Source of the DNA: an uncultured Elusimicrobia bacterium
Lineage (GTDB): Bacteria; Elusimicrobiota; Elusimicrobia; Elusimicrobiales; UBA9959
Assembly: GCA_903917735.1 (NCBI GenBank)
Contig: CAIXBR010000030.1
Location: 1-50,690, forward strand
DNA length: 50,690 bases
Direction of reading: 5' to 3'
The notes under the pieces were generated by a model. That model saw nothing but the letters and a program-made list of their open reading frames with translations. It had not been told where the DNA came from and did not search any database. Of the stretch, positions 8,796-17,196 are shown one piece after another (within the stretch, counting starts at the first letter, position 1; every line of letters begins with the position of its first letter). A program made the position numbers and the translations under genes.

Positions 8796-8801
8796 ATTAT
8801 A
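8796..8801 (-). promoter_or_regulatory. -10 element, leaderless start of DMT permease
   Basis: Minus-strand TATAAT lies exactly 6 bases before the ATG at 8789. There is no Shine-Dalgarno sequence on this strand; upstream is pyrimidine-rich. No convincing -35 is seen because the repeat element at 8810-8903 begins there. Confidence 0.5.
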
Positions 8802-8809
8802 CATTAGGA

Positions 8810-8903
8810 GGGGTAGGGGACGCTGGTGAATTGTTTCCTAATTCATGTAGTATAGTGTGTGCTTTAACAATTAGGAATCAAGTCACCAACGTCCCCTATC
8901 CCC
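8810..8903. repeat. Repeat family A: 35-bp imperfect inverted repeat
   Basis: The left arm (8810-8843, GGGGTAGGGGACGCTGGTGA onward) and right arm (8869-8903) are near-perfect reverse complements with a 25-base loop. Arms of the same type (GGGGACGCTG...TTCCTTGATTCC) recur at 21.9, 22.0, 22.7 and 30.6 kb. It looks like a REPIN-type or other non-autonomous hairpin element. Confidence 0.75.
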
Positions 8904-9001
8904 TTATTAACGGCTCCCTGACGGGCATCAAGATGCAAAATATCTTTTTTTATGAGAAAATATAGATAGTAAGCACCTACCAGCATCCAAGGAGCGTGAC
9001 C

Positions 9002-10936
9002 ATGGCGCAAAACATCGTTGAGAAGATCCTTACCTCCCACCTCAAAGAAGGCGAGTACATCAAAGGCCAGGAAATTGGCATCCGCATAGACCAGACGCTG
9101 ACACAGGACGCGACCGGCACAATGGCTTACCTGCAGTTCGAGGCCATGGGCCTGAAGGAAATAAAAACAGATCTTTCCGTTTCTTACGTGGACCACAACA
9201 CTGTGCAGGTCGGCTTCGAGAACGCCGACGACCACAGGTACCTGCGCACCGTGGCCGCCCGCTACGGCGTGGTGTTCTCCCGCCCGGGCAACGGCATCTG
9301 CCACCAGGTGCACCTGGAGCGCTTCGGGCGTCCCGGCACCACGCTGCTTGGCTCCGATTCCCACACCCCTACGGGCGGCGGCATAGGCCAGATCGCCATA
9401 GGCGCCGGCGGCATAGACGTGGCCGTGGCCATGGGCGGCGGCCTGTTCTACACCGCGGCCCCCAAGGTGTACTTCGTAAATCTCACCGGCGAGCTTAAAG
9501 ACTGGGTGACCGCCAAAGACGTAGTGCTCAAGATGCTCGAGCTGCTCACCACCAAGGGCAACGTGGGCGTAATGCTGGAATACGGCGGCAAGGGCGTTAA
9601 GACCCTGTCCGTGCCGCAGCGCGCCACCATCGCCAACATGGGCGCCGAAATGGGCGTCACCTGCTCCGTCTTCCCTTCCGACAATATCACGAAGAAGTTC
9701 ATGAAGGCCCAGGGCCGCGAGACCGATTGGAGCGAACTGAAGGCCGACCGCGGCGCCAAGTACGACCGCGTGATAGACCTGGACCTTTCCACCATCGAAC
9801 CGCTGGCCGCCTGCCCGCACAGCCCCGGCAATATCAAGAAGATCTCCGAACTTGCCGGCGTGCATGTGGACCAGGTCTGCATCGGCTCCTGCACCAACTC
9901 CTCCTACCGCGACATGATGACCGTGGCCGCCATCATGAAGGGCCATAAAGTAAAACCCGGCCTGACGGTGGCCATAGCGCCCGGCTCGCGCCAGGTGATG
10001 CAGATGCTGGCCCGCAACGGCGGCCTGGCCGACCTGCTGGACGCCGGCTGCCGCATACAGGAAAGCGCCTGCGGCTTCTGCATCGGCAACCACTTTTCTC
10101 CCAAGAGCGGCGGCGTAAGCCTGCGCACCTCCAACCGCAACTTCGAAGGCCGCAGCGGCACCAAGGACGCGCAGGTCTACCTGGTAAGCCCCGAGGTGGC
10201 CGCGCTGGCCGCCATCAAAGGCGAATTCGTTGACCCGCTCAAGGCCGGGATGCCTTACCCCGTCATCAAGGAACCCTCTATTTTCAAGGCCGACGACGTG
10301 ATGTTCGTTAAGCCCGCGCCCGAACTGAGGAATACCGAGGTGGTCCGCGGCCCCAACATAGGCGAGCCGCCGAAGAACGACAGGATGCCCGAAAGCTTGA
10401 ACGGCGCGGTAATGATAGTGGTGGGCGACAAGATCACCACAGACCACATCATGCCGGCCGGCGCCAGGCTGAAGTACCGTTCCAACGTTCCCGCCTACGC
10501 CAAGTACGTGTTCGAAGCCGTGGACCCAACTTTCCACCAGCGCTGCATGGAGAGCAAGGCCGCCGGCAATCACAACGTGATAGTGGCCGGCGAGTCGTAC
10601 GGCCAGGGTTCCAGCCGCGAGCACGCCGCCATGTGCCCGATGTACCTGGGCGTGAAGGCCGTGGTGGCCAAGTCGTTCGAACGCATACACGCGGCTAACC
10701 TGATAAATTTCGGCATAGCCCCGCTGACGTTCAAGAACCAGGCCGACTACGCCGGCATCAAAGCCGGCGACAAGCTGACCTGCGGCGACTGGCGCGCGGC
10801 TTTCACCGAGGGCAAACCCGTGCTGCTCAGGAACGAGCGCACCGGCGCCTCTATAGAATGCGTCTGCGCCCTTTCCGGGCGCCAGAAGGCCATTCTCACT
10901 GCGGGCGGCCTGCTCAACCAGACTACGGGCAAATAA
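9002..10936 (+). CDS. acn: Aconitate hydratase, Aquifex type
   Basis: Interconverts citrate and isocitrate; first gene of a citrate-cleavage operon. Iron-sulphur ligands are Cys297 (SCTNSS) and Cys357/Cys360 (CGFCIG), with the substrate motif GSDSHTPTGGG at 118-127. The C-terminal swivel domain carries YGQGSSREHAA. Length 644 aa fits the shorter Aquifex-type aconitase, not the roughly 900-aa AcnA or AcnB. ATG 9002 is chosen over GTG 8996 because the AAGGAG at 8990-8995 would abut the GTG. The gene is 9 bp from aclB, so all three citrate genes should be one transcript. Confidence 0.93.
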   Translation: MAQNIVEKILTSHLKEGEYIKGQEIGIRIDQTLTQDATGTMAYLQFEAMGLKEIKTDLSVSYVDHNTVQVGFENADDHRYLRTVAARYGVVFSRPGNGICHQVHLERFGRPGTTLLGSDSHTPTGGGIGQIAIGAGGIDVAVAMGGGLFYTAAPKVYFVNLTGELKDWVTAKDVVLKMLELLTTKGNVGVMLEYGGKGVKTLSVPQRATIANMGAEMGVTCSVFPSDNITKKFMKAQGRETDWSELKADRGAKYDRVIDLDLSTIEPLAACPHSPGNIKKISELAGVHVDQVCIGSCTNSSYRDMMTVAAIMKGHKVKPGLTVAIAPGSRQVMQMLARNGGLADLLDAGCRIQESACGFCIGNHFSPKSGGVSLRTSNRNFEGRSGTKDAQVYLVSPEVAALAAIKGEFVDPLKAGMPYPVIKEPSIFKADDVMFVKPAPELRNTEVVRGPNIGEPPKNDRMPESLNGAVMIVVGDKITTDHIMPAGARLKYRSNVPAYAKYVFEAVDPTFHQRCMESKAAGNHNVIVAGESYGQGSSREHAAMCPMYLGVKAVVAKSFERIHAANLINFGIAPLTFKNQADYAGIKAGDKLTCGDWRAAFTEGKPVLLRNERTGASIECVCALSGRQKAILTAGGLLNQTTGK

Positions 10937-10945
10937 AAGGAAAAT

Positions 10946-12259
10946 ATGGCACAACGCGGAATAAGAGAATACGAAGGCAAGAAGATACTATTCGACGGGC
11001 TGGCCAAAACCATCCCGTCCTTCAAGGGGAAATCGGAGAAGCTGGCGCTGGTGCGCCCGGACACGGACCCCAAGCAACTGGTGAAGGACCACCCCTGGCT
11101 GCTCAAGACCAAACTGGTGGCGAAGCCCGACCAACTGTTCGGCAAGCGCGGCAAGCACGGCCTGCTGTGCCTGAACGCCGACTGGAAGACCGCCTGGAAG
11201 TGGATCTCCGACCGGATGCACAAGACCGTAACCGTGGGCAAGACCACCGGCGAACTGAACACCTTCATGATAGAGCCGTTCACCCCTCACAAAGAGGACG
11301 CCGAAGAGTGCTACGTGGCCATCCGCGCTTACCGCGACTTCGACACCATATACCTCTCCAACAAGGGCGGCATCTACGTGGAGGAGAACTGGAACAAGGT
11401 AAAAGAGACCCACGTCCCTATCCTTTCCACCATAGACGACGTGAAGCTCAACATGCCCGAATTCGGCAAGCGCAAAGCGCAGATAGAGCAGTTCGTGCGC
11501 GCGCTGTACAAGGTCTATGCCGAGGGCCACTTCACCTATCTTGAGATCAACCCGTTCACGTTCCTCGGCGACGAGATAGTGCCGCTGGACCTGGTGGCCC
11601 GCGTGGACGACACCGCGGCCTTCGAGTGCGTAAAGATCTGGGGCGACCTGGAGTTCCCCTCCTCCTTCGGCCAGCACCTCACCAAGGAAGAGGAATTCAT
11701 CCGCGGCATAGACGAAGGCACCGGCGCCAGCCTAAAGCTGACCATGCTGAACCCCGAGGGCCGCATCTGGAACATGGTGGCCGGCGGCGGCGCATCCGTG
11801 ATCTACGCGGACACGGTCTGCGACCTGGGCTACTCCAAGGAGCTGGCGAACTACGGCGAATACTCCGGCGACCCCTCGGCCGAGGACACCTACCAGTACG
11901 CGCGTACCGTCCTGGACCTGCTGACCCGCAAGAAGGACCCGCGCGGCAAGGTGCTGATAATCGGCGGCGGCATAGCCAACTTCACAGATGTGGCCAAAAC
12001 CTTCAAGGGCATCATCAAGGCCCTGACCGAGTACAAGACAAAGCTGGTGGAAGGCAAAGTGAGGATCTACGTGCGCCGCGGCGGCCCGAACTACAAGGAA
12101 GGCCTGGCCAATATGAGGAAGCTCGGCGAGACGCTGGGCGTGCCGATAGAAGTGTACGGCCCCGAGACCCACATGACCGCCGTAGTTTCTATGGCGCTCA
12201 ACCCGGCCCCGGCTAAAGCCCCGGCCTGCAAGCCGGCCCGCGCAGGAGGCAAGAAATAA
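10946..12259 (+). CDS. aclB: ATP citrate lyase beta subunit (ATP-grasp)
   Basis: Small subunit of the ATP- and CoA-dependent citrate-cleaving enzyme that makes acetyl-CoA and oxaloacetate. N-terminal ATP-grasp domain: IREYEGKKIL, then FMIEPFTPH and YLEINPFTF (metal/ATP-binding Glu and Asn). The C-terminal citrate-binding Rossmann domain carries GGGIANFTDVAKTFKGI and YVRRGGPNYKEGL. At 437 aa it is somewhat longer than the Chlorobium AclB; the extra residues include a Lys/Ala/Pro tail. The TAATG overlap at 12257-12261 couples it to aclA. The order aclB-aclA is as in Chlorobium. Confidence 0.94.
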   Translation: MAQRGIREYEGKKILFDGLAKTIPSFKGKSEKLALVRPDTDPKQLVKDHPWLLKTKLVAKPDQLFGKRGKHGLLCLNADWKTAWKWISDRMHKTVTVGKTTGELNTFMIEPFTPHKEDAEECYVAIRAYRDFDTIYLSNKGGIYVEENWNKVKETHVPILSTIDDVKLNMPEFGKRKAQIEQFVRALYKVYAEGHFTYLEINPFTFLGDEIVPLDLVARVDDTAAFECVKIWGDLEFPSSFGQHLTKEEEFIRGIDEGTGASLKLTMLNPEGRIWNMVAGGGASVIYADTVCDLGYSKELANYGEYSGDPSAEDTYQYARTVLDLLTRKKDPRGKVLIIGGGIANFTDVAKTFKGIIKALTEYKTKLVEGKVRIYVRRGGPNYKEGLANMRKLGETLGVPIEVYGPETHMTAVVSMALNPAPAKAPACKPARAGGKK

Positions 12260-14088
12260 TGAAACCCGAACTTTTCACCAAGGATACCACAGCGATAGTT
12301 TACGGCTACCACGTCAACGCCATCCAGCGCATGCTGGACTTCGACTACGCAGCCGGCCGCAAGACCCCGTCGGTGGCGGCCATAGTGAACCCCGGCAGCG
12401 AAGGCGTGCACAAGGTCTTCTTCGGCAAGGGCGAAGTGCTGCTCCCGATGTACAAGAACTTCTCCGCCGCGGCCGTGAAGCACCCCAAGGCCGACGTGGT
12501 CGTGAACTTCGCGTCCTTCCGCTCCGCTTTCGAGTCAAGCATGGAAGCGCTGAACCACCCGAACATCCGCACCGTGTGCGTGATAGCCGAGGGCGTACCG
12601 GAGCGCCGCGCGCGCATCCTGGCGGCCACGGCCAAGAAGCTGGACAAGATGGTGATCGGGCCCGCCACCGTGGGCGGCATCAAGGCCGGCTGCTTCAAGA
12701 TAGCCAACACCGCCGGCACTTACGAAAACATCGTCGAGTCCAGGCTGCACCGTCCCGGCTCCGTGGGCTTCGTGTCCAAGTCGGGCGGCCTGTCCAACGA
12801 GTGCTACAACATCATCGCCCGCAATACCGACGGCCTGTACGAAGGCATTGCGATAGGCGGCGACGCCTACCCCGGCTCGACCCTGCTGGAGCACATCCTG
12901 CGCTACGAGGCCATCCCGGCCGTTAAGATGATAGTGGCGCTGGGCGAGATAGGCGGCACCGAGGAACTGCGCATAGTGGAAGCTCTGAAGGCCAAAAAGA
13001 TAAAGAAGCCGCTGGTGATCTGGGTGACCGGCACCTGCTCCACCATGTTCCCCGCGGGCGTGCAGTTCGGCCACGCTGGCGCCAAGGCGGGCTCCGACCT
13101 GGAGACCGCGCAGGCGAAGAACAAGGCGCTGAAAGACGCCGGCGCGATAGTACCCGATTCTTTCAACGACTACGGCGTGAAGGTGAACGAGACGTACGAA
13201 AAATTGGTGAAGAAGGGCACGATAAAGCCCGCGGCCGACGTGCCGGCCCCGACCCTGCCGATGGACTTCGCGCAGGCGCTGAAGGAAGGCAAGATCCGCA
13301 AGGCTACCACCTTCATCAACACCATCTCGAACGAGAAGAAGGAAGAGCTGGAATACCTGAACATCCCGATATCGAAGGTGCTGGAAAGCAACATGGGCAT
13401 CGGCGGCGTGATTGGCCTGCTGTGGTTCAAGCGCCAGCTGCCGGATTACGGCAACAAGTTCCTGGAGACGGCGCTGATGCTTACGGCGGACCACGGCCCG
13501 GCGGTGAGCGGCGCGCATAACGCCATAGTGGCGGCGCGCGCGGGCAAGGATATTATCTCCAGCCTGGCTTCGGGTCTGCTGACGATCGGGCCGCGCTTCG
13601 GCGGGGCTATCGACGGCGCGGCGCAGCACTTCAAACGCGCCTACGACGCGGGCCTTACGCCCGAGCAGTTCATCAACGACATGAAGGCGAAGGGCATCAA
13701 CGTGCCGGGCATCGGCCACAAGGTGAAGAGCCTGAGCAACCCTGACATGCGCGTGACGCAGTTGAAGGCCTTCTGCAAGAAGAACTTCACGGATACCAGC
13801 CTGCTGGACTACGCACTTGAGGTAGAACAGCTGACCACCAAGAAGAAGGGCAACCTGATCCTGAACGTGGACGGCTGCATCGGCATCTGCTTCGTGGACA
13901 TGCTGTCGAGCGCGGGCTCTTTCACGAAGGACGAGATAGACAACATCGTCAACATGGGCTGTCTTAACGCCCTGTTCGTGGTGGGCCGCTCCATCGGCAT
14001 CTTCGGCCACATCTTCGACCAGAAACGCCTGAAACAGCCCCTCTACCGCACCCCCTACGACGAAATAGCCTACATGACGGACCTGTAA
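12259..14088 (+). CDS. aclA: ATP citrate lyase alpha subunit
   Basis: Large catalytic subunit of ATP citrate lyase. The N-terminal CoA-binding and succinyl-CoA-synthetase-like domains hold the phosphorylated histidine His272 in FGHAGAKAG. The C-terminal citrate synthase-like lyase domain has PGIGHKVKSLSNPDMR and NVDGCIGICFVDM. Length 609 aa matches two-subunit enzymes of reductive-TCA bacteria. With aclB and aconitase it gives the key citrate-cleaving step of the reductive TCA cycle, or alternatively a cytosolic acetyl-CoA source. The other cycle-specific enzymes are not in the window, so autotrophy is not shown. Confidence 0.96.
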   Translation: MKPELFTKDTTAIVYGYHVNAIQRMLDFDYAAGRKTPSVAAIVNPGSEGVHKVFFGKGEVLLPMYKNFSAAAVKHPKADVVVNFASFRSAFESSMEALNHPNIRTVCVIAEGVPERRARILAATAKKLDKMVIGPATVGGIKAGCFKIANTAGTYENIVESRLHRPGSVGFVSKSGGLSNECYNIIARNTDGLYEGIAIGGDAYPGSTLLEHILRYEAIPAVKMIVALGEIGGTEELRIVEALKAKKIKKPLVIWVTGTCSTMFPAGVQFGHAGAKAGSDLETAQAKNKALKDAGAIVPDSFNDYGVKVNETYEKLVKKGTIKPAADVPAPTLPMDFAQALKEGKIRKATTFINTISNEKKEELEYLNIPISKVLESNMGIGGVIGLLWFKRQLPDYGNKFLETALMLTADHGPAVSGAHNAIVAARAGKDIISSLASGLLTIGPRFGGAIDGAAQHFKRAYDAGLTPEQFINDMKAKGINVPGIGHKVKSLSNPDMRVTQLKAFCKKNFTDTSLLDYALEVEQLTTKKKGNLILNVDGCIGICFVDMLSSAGSFTKDEIDNIVNMGCLNALFVVGRSIGIFGHIFDQKRLKQPLYRTPYDEIAYMTDL

Positions 14089-14108
14089 AGGTCCCTCAAA
14101 CCAAAAAG

Positions 14109-14139
14109 AACCCCGGGCCTCCCCGGGGTTTATTTTTTA
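14109..14139 (+). terminator. Intrinsic terminator of the acn-aclBA operon
   Basis: Stem AACCCCGGG (14109-14117) pairs with CCCGGGGTT (14122-14130), followed by a T-rich run. Confidence 0.9.
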
Positions 14140-14180
14140 TATAGCTTTGGGTTTAGGTCCGCAGGATAGCCCAGTCGGTG

Positions 14181-14241
14181 TCGGCCGGGGGGAAACCCCT
14201 GCTCACCCGGGCCGAGGAAACCCTTGCGTCGGTTTCCCCCC
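14181..14241. other. GC-rich stem-loop region of unknown role
   Basis: GGGGGGAAACC (14187-14197) is a perfect inverted repeat of GGTTTCCCCCC (14231-14241), and a competing stem TCGGCC/GGCCGA (14181-14186/14210-14215) lies inside. It sits between the operon terminator and the gene at 14258. No tRNA or known RNA signature is seen. Confidence 0.4.
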
Positions 14242-14257
14242 GCCCGCCCCCTCCATA

Positions 14258-14803
14258 CTAGTGAACGAGAATATCCATCAACGGGTTTAGTGTTTTATAT
14301 CCTCTCTCAACCAGAAACTGGTCACGCTCATTTTCCGGATTTTTTGTCCCATGGAACATATTATTTCTAATGGAATACCAAAATTCAACCATATTCTCCC
14401 AGTCACTAATACTCTTTAAAACGCCCCTTTTTTCTGTTTCCCTTGGGTTAGGAGTCGGCAGATTAAGAGTTGAGCAGTTCCACCATTTTAGGTCAGTTTC
14501 AGAGAACCTTCCATTACTAGTGGCATTCTTTGATAATGGCTTAGAATCCAGTTCTCTCTTTATATTTTCCCAACAATTAGCCAAATCCCTATCGTTCCCA
14601 ATACACTTAAGATATTTTTCTCTAGTCTCTCTATCTTGTTTAAGACGTTGAATAGACGTTCTATCTAGCGGCCCTTCATGCAATTCTGTTTTAAGCAAAG
14701 CGATAAACGCCAGATACTCAAAAACAAAAGCAGAGAAAGGGTTATCTACCCCCTCTTCTCCTGCTTTTTTATGCCATTCAGCAATCAATTTTGAATACTC
14801 CAT
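14258..14803 (-). CDS. HEPN-like protein
   Basis: The 181-residue product matches no family I can name with certainty. It is all-helical in appearance and carries R146-N-N-M-F-H151, the R-N-x3-H motif typical of HEPN ribonuclease domains, near the C-terminus. The DNA is distinctly AT-richer than the citrate operon next to it, suggesting acquisition. The start is 9 bases after the stop of the TPR half-gene upstream, so it may be read with it. A role in RNA cleavage, toxin-antitoxin or defence is inferred from the motif only. Confidence 0.6.
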   Translation of the reverse strand: MEYSKLIAEWHKKAGEEGVDNPFSAFVFEYLAFIALLKTELHEGPLDRTSIQRLKQDRETREKYLKCIGNDRDLANCWENIKRELDSKPLSKNATSNGRFSETDLKWWNCSTLNLPTPNPRETEKRGVLKSISDWENMVEFWYSIRNNMFHGTKNPENERDQFLVERGYKTLNPLMDILVH

Positions 14804-14812
14804 AAAACAATA

Positions 14813-15604
14813 TTAGTTTCGCCTTAGACTTGCGGACTTTTCGTTATCAGCTGCGGCCTCTTCCGTCTCGCCCTTAAAACTATAGGCATTCGCCCGCCAG
14901 ACATACGCCGAAAAATATTGGGGATCAATTGCTATTGCCTTAGAATAATCTTCAATTGCCTGATCCATTGCGATATCTGACTCCTTAAAAGAATAGTTAA
15001 GTCCGCGGTTAGCATATGCCGCAGCATTTTGTGGGTCAATTGATAGTGCCTTGGAATAATCTGCAATTGCTTTGTCATATTCACCCTTACCGCTGTAAGC
15101 CCATCCGCGGTAAAGGTAGGCTGGAATATAGTTAGGGTCAATTACTACCGCCTTAGAACAATCATCAACAGCCTTGTCAAACTCGGCTTTCTCCCGATAT
15201 GCAAATCCACGATTTGCGTAGGCGACAGCATTCTGTGGGTTAATTTCCACTGCCCTAGAGTAGTCGGCAATTGCTTTGTTAAGAAACTTATCGATGTTTT
15301 TACCTACAGATTGTGTGCTTATCTTATAGTAGGCATTTCCTCTTGCTAAAAAAGCTTCAAAATCGTTTGGATCAATGCTAAGCGCTATGCCAAAGCTGGC
15401 TATGGCGTTGTAGTATTGGGCGAGGTCGGAGTAGACTACGCCCTGTTCGTAATAGGCCTGGGCGTCTTTGGAATTTGATTCTACAATCTTGGTTTTGTGA
15501 GCGAGGAGTTGTTTGTATTGGTCTAACCAGTCTTTGGCTATGTGGCCGGAGGCGGCGGAGAGGATTTGGGCGGATTCTACGGAGACCAGGCGGATATTTA
15601 ATTC
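14813..15604 (-). pseudogene. TPR-rich C-terminal part of a CsgG-TPR gene cut by TGA
   Basis: Read straight through from the TGA at 15605-15607 in the same frame, this stretch encodes ELNIRLVSVESAQILSAASG (end of the CsgG-like domain) and then about five tetratricopeptide repeats, of which AVAYANRGFAYREKAEFDKA is typical. No ATG follows the TGA; the first GTG is at 15250, in the middle of the repeats. I therefore treat it as the distal half of a single gene with the feature at 15605-16003. If translated from GTG 15250 it would be a 145-aa TPR fragment. Confidence 0.7.
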
Positions 15605-16003
15605 TCATTTTCCATCTGGGAGTTCGGTTAGGGTACCCACTACTATCCAATCGGCCCCAAGTATCTTACCTATATCTTTAGCGAAGGCGGGGTCTATAGC
15701 GCCGGAGCGCTGGAGTTTTAGTTCTTCAAAGACTTTTTCTATTTCTTTGCGCTCGATCACTTTGAATTTTTTGGCGTTGACCAGTTCGGTGGTTATTCTT
15801 TCGGCTACTACGCCGCCGTCGTGGGAATCGCGGTCGTCGGAATAGGAAAAGCCTGCCACGGCGATTTTTTTATCTACGCCCGTGCAATCTTTCAAAAGGT
15901 CGCTGGTAATTGTCTGGTAAACGTTGGTTTTCACATCGGCAGCTGGAGCAGCCTTAACAAATACGGTTACCATAAGCAGCAATGAAATAATTATTTTCGT
16001 CAT
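15605..16003 (-). CDS. CsgG/FlgO-like N-terminal domain, ended by premature TGA
   Basis: The 132-residue product starts with a signal peptide (MTKIIISLLLMVTVFVKAAP) and continues into a CsgG-type domain: KKIAVAGFSYSDDR, then VVAERITTELVNAKKFKVIE, then ILGADWIVVGTLTEL. These are characteristic of CsgG/FlgO and related surface-assembly proteins. The fold needs one more strand (normally xINxRLVxVETGxI), which is encoded right after the stop codon in the same frame. The TGA therefore splits a roughly 396-codon gene. A sequencing error, a true nonsense mutation or recoding are all possible. Confidence 0.75.
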   Translation of the reverse strand: MTKIIISLLLMVTVFVKAAPAADVKTNVYQTITSDLLKDCTGVDKKIAVAGFSYSDDRDSHDGGVVAERITTELVNAKKFKVIERKEIEKVFEELKLQRSGAIDPAFAKDIGKILGADWIVVGTLTELPDGK

Positions 16004-16085
16004 TAACCAGCCCCCTGAAGTGAATAGCGGATATGGATAGTATAATAAAAATACTACGCCCTGTAACTCCAGGAATGAATAGTCG

Positions 16086-16250
16086 TTAATGCGTGTGGCG
16101 GAGGTGGATTAGGAGGGTGGTGTGGAGGGTGGCGGCGATCTTGGAGAGGGTTTTGATGGTGAGGTTCTGGTTGGCGCGCTCTATGCGGGAGATTACGGAC
16201 TGGGTGGTGCCTACGGCTTTGGCGAGCTGGGCCTGGGTTCGTTGCAACTC
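16086..16250 (-). pseudogene. Truncated 3' copy of XRE regulator gene (copy 1)
   Basis: Encodes only the helix-turn-helix end, AKAVGTTQSVISRIERANQN to the stop, nearly identical to residues 50-99 of the intact gene at 18483-18782. The frame continues upstream into unrelated sequence that overlaps the tail of higA, so a 78-aa open frame exists but is chimeric. Confidence 0.7.
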
Positions 16251-16585
16251 ATGAATGTAGGCCCGGATGTATGGTAAGCGGCCGGATTGGGCGGGGGCAT
16301 AAGGATACGCACGTGCTGCCACGAGTGGGATTTATGGGAAGCGTGCCAAAGGTCATAGGCCTGCTGAAGGTTGGTCCAAAGGGTGGGGGTGGTGCGGAAC
16401 GCTTTAGAAAGGCGTAAAGCCATGTCCGGAGTAATGGCGCAACGCTCGTTTACGATTTCGGAAAGAGTTTTCCGGGAGATACTTAAAGCCTTTGCGGTGG
16501 CGGAAACCGTAAGATGCAGCGGTTCTAGATAGTGCCTTTTAAGAATTCCGCCCGGATGTGTAGGGGGCCGTGTTTTTTTATTCAT
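16211..16585 (-). CDS. higA: HigA-type antitoxin (XRE family), chimeric C-terminus
   Basis: DNA-binding antitoxin of a HigBA module, which represses its own promoter and neutralises the HigB mRNA interferase. Residues 1-80 are a standard HigA: HPGGILKRHYLEPLHLTVSA, then the helix-turn-helix ALSISRKTLSEIVNERCAIT and LSKAFRTTPTLWTNLQQAYDL. The last 40 or so residues (from HSWQHVRIL) are unlike HigA, because the DNA there joins the truncated XRE copy in another frame; the original end was probably lost. It starts 16 bases after the end of the higB pseudogene. Confidence 0.8.
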   Translation of the reverse strand: MNKKTRPPTHPGGILKRHYLEPLHLTVSATAKALSISRKTLSEIVNERCAITPDMALRLSKAFRTTPTLWTNLQQAYDLWHASHKSHSWQHVRILMPPPNPAAYHTSGPTFMSCNEPRPSSPKP

Positions 16586-16600
16586 ATATTCCGGTATCCT

Positions 16601-16880
16601 TTAGTGATAATCCATGTAGTCAACTATATAGGCGTTTCCATTGATAAACCGGAATACGATACGCCAGTTCCCTGAAACTTTAACCGCCCAACACCCTTTA
16701 AGGCTTCCTTTAAGCGGGTGCAGCAGCGAACCCGGATAGTCCATATCGTTAAATAATCGTAGCGGCATCCAAACGGTCCAGTATGTCCGCCAATTTTTGC
16801 GCCTGGTCCGGCTGAATCCCTTTTTTTGAGCCGGTGTAAAAGAATTTTTCCAGGCCTTTGTGTTTAAAATTCTCTATCAC
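16601..16880 (-). pseudogene. higB: Frameshifted higB toxin gene
   Basis: From GTG 16880 the frame reads (M)IENFKHKGLEKFFYTGSKKG and on to DRLDAAT, then hits TAA. A one-base shift restores DMDYPGSLLHPLKGSLKGCW, SGNWRIVFRF and VDYMDYH, ending at 16601. Both halves match HigB (RelE-fold ribosome-dependent mRNase) along its whole length, and the total of 280 nt is not a multiple of three. The toxin should be inactive while higA is retained. Confidence 0.85.
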
Positions 16881-16886
16881 ATATAT

Positions 16887-16915
16887 AGTGTAACCCATAG
16901 AGTTACACCTGTCAA
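16887..16915 (-). promoter_or_regulatory. higBA promoter with palindromic operator, leaderless
   Basis: Minus-strand TTGACA (16910-16915), 17-base spacer, TACACT (16887-16892), then 6 bases to the GTG start of higB. A perfect palindrome GTGTAAC-N7-GTTACAC (16888-16908) fills the spacer and -10, a natural HigA autoregulatory operator. Confidence 0.75.
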
Positions 16916-16970
16916 TGGCTATTTTCACAGAGCATTAAAGGGTAAAATTCGGGGACAGTATGTTTAATCG

Positions 16971-17170
16971 CTAGGGCGTGGGGCGGAGGCGGATTGTTAG
17001 GGCGGTGTGGAGGGTGACGGCGATCTTGGAGAGAGTTTTGATGGTGAGGTTCTGCTTGGCGCGCTCTATGCGGGAGATCACGGACTGGGTGGTGCCCACG
17101 GCTTTGGCCAGCTGGCCCTGGGTCATGCGGGCTTTGGTGCCGGCCTTCGCTATCTGGAGGGCGAGGCGGT
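16971..17170 (-). pseudogene. Truncated 3' copy of XRE regulator gene (copy 2)
   Basis: Encodes IAKAGTKARMTQGQLAKAVG through the helix-turn-helix to the stop, matching residues 39-99 of the intact gene at 18483-18782 with a few changes. Homology ends near 17170, where the frame runs into the 3' end of the ATPase gene (17197). There is no proper start. Confidence 0.7.
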
Positions 17171-17196
17171 TTATCCGGCCCGCGCAACGAAAGCGC

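Noticed and set aside
14160..14250. Possible tRNA or SRP-like RNA
   Set aside because: No T-loop GTTCRA sequence, no acceptor stem of the right length and no SRP or RNase P core motif can be found; only GC-rich inverted repeats.
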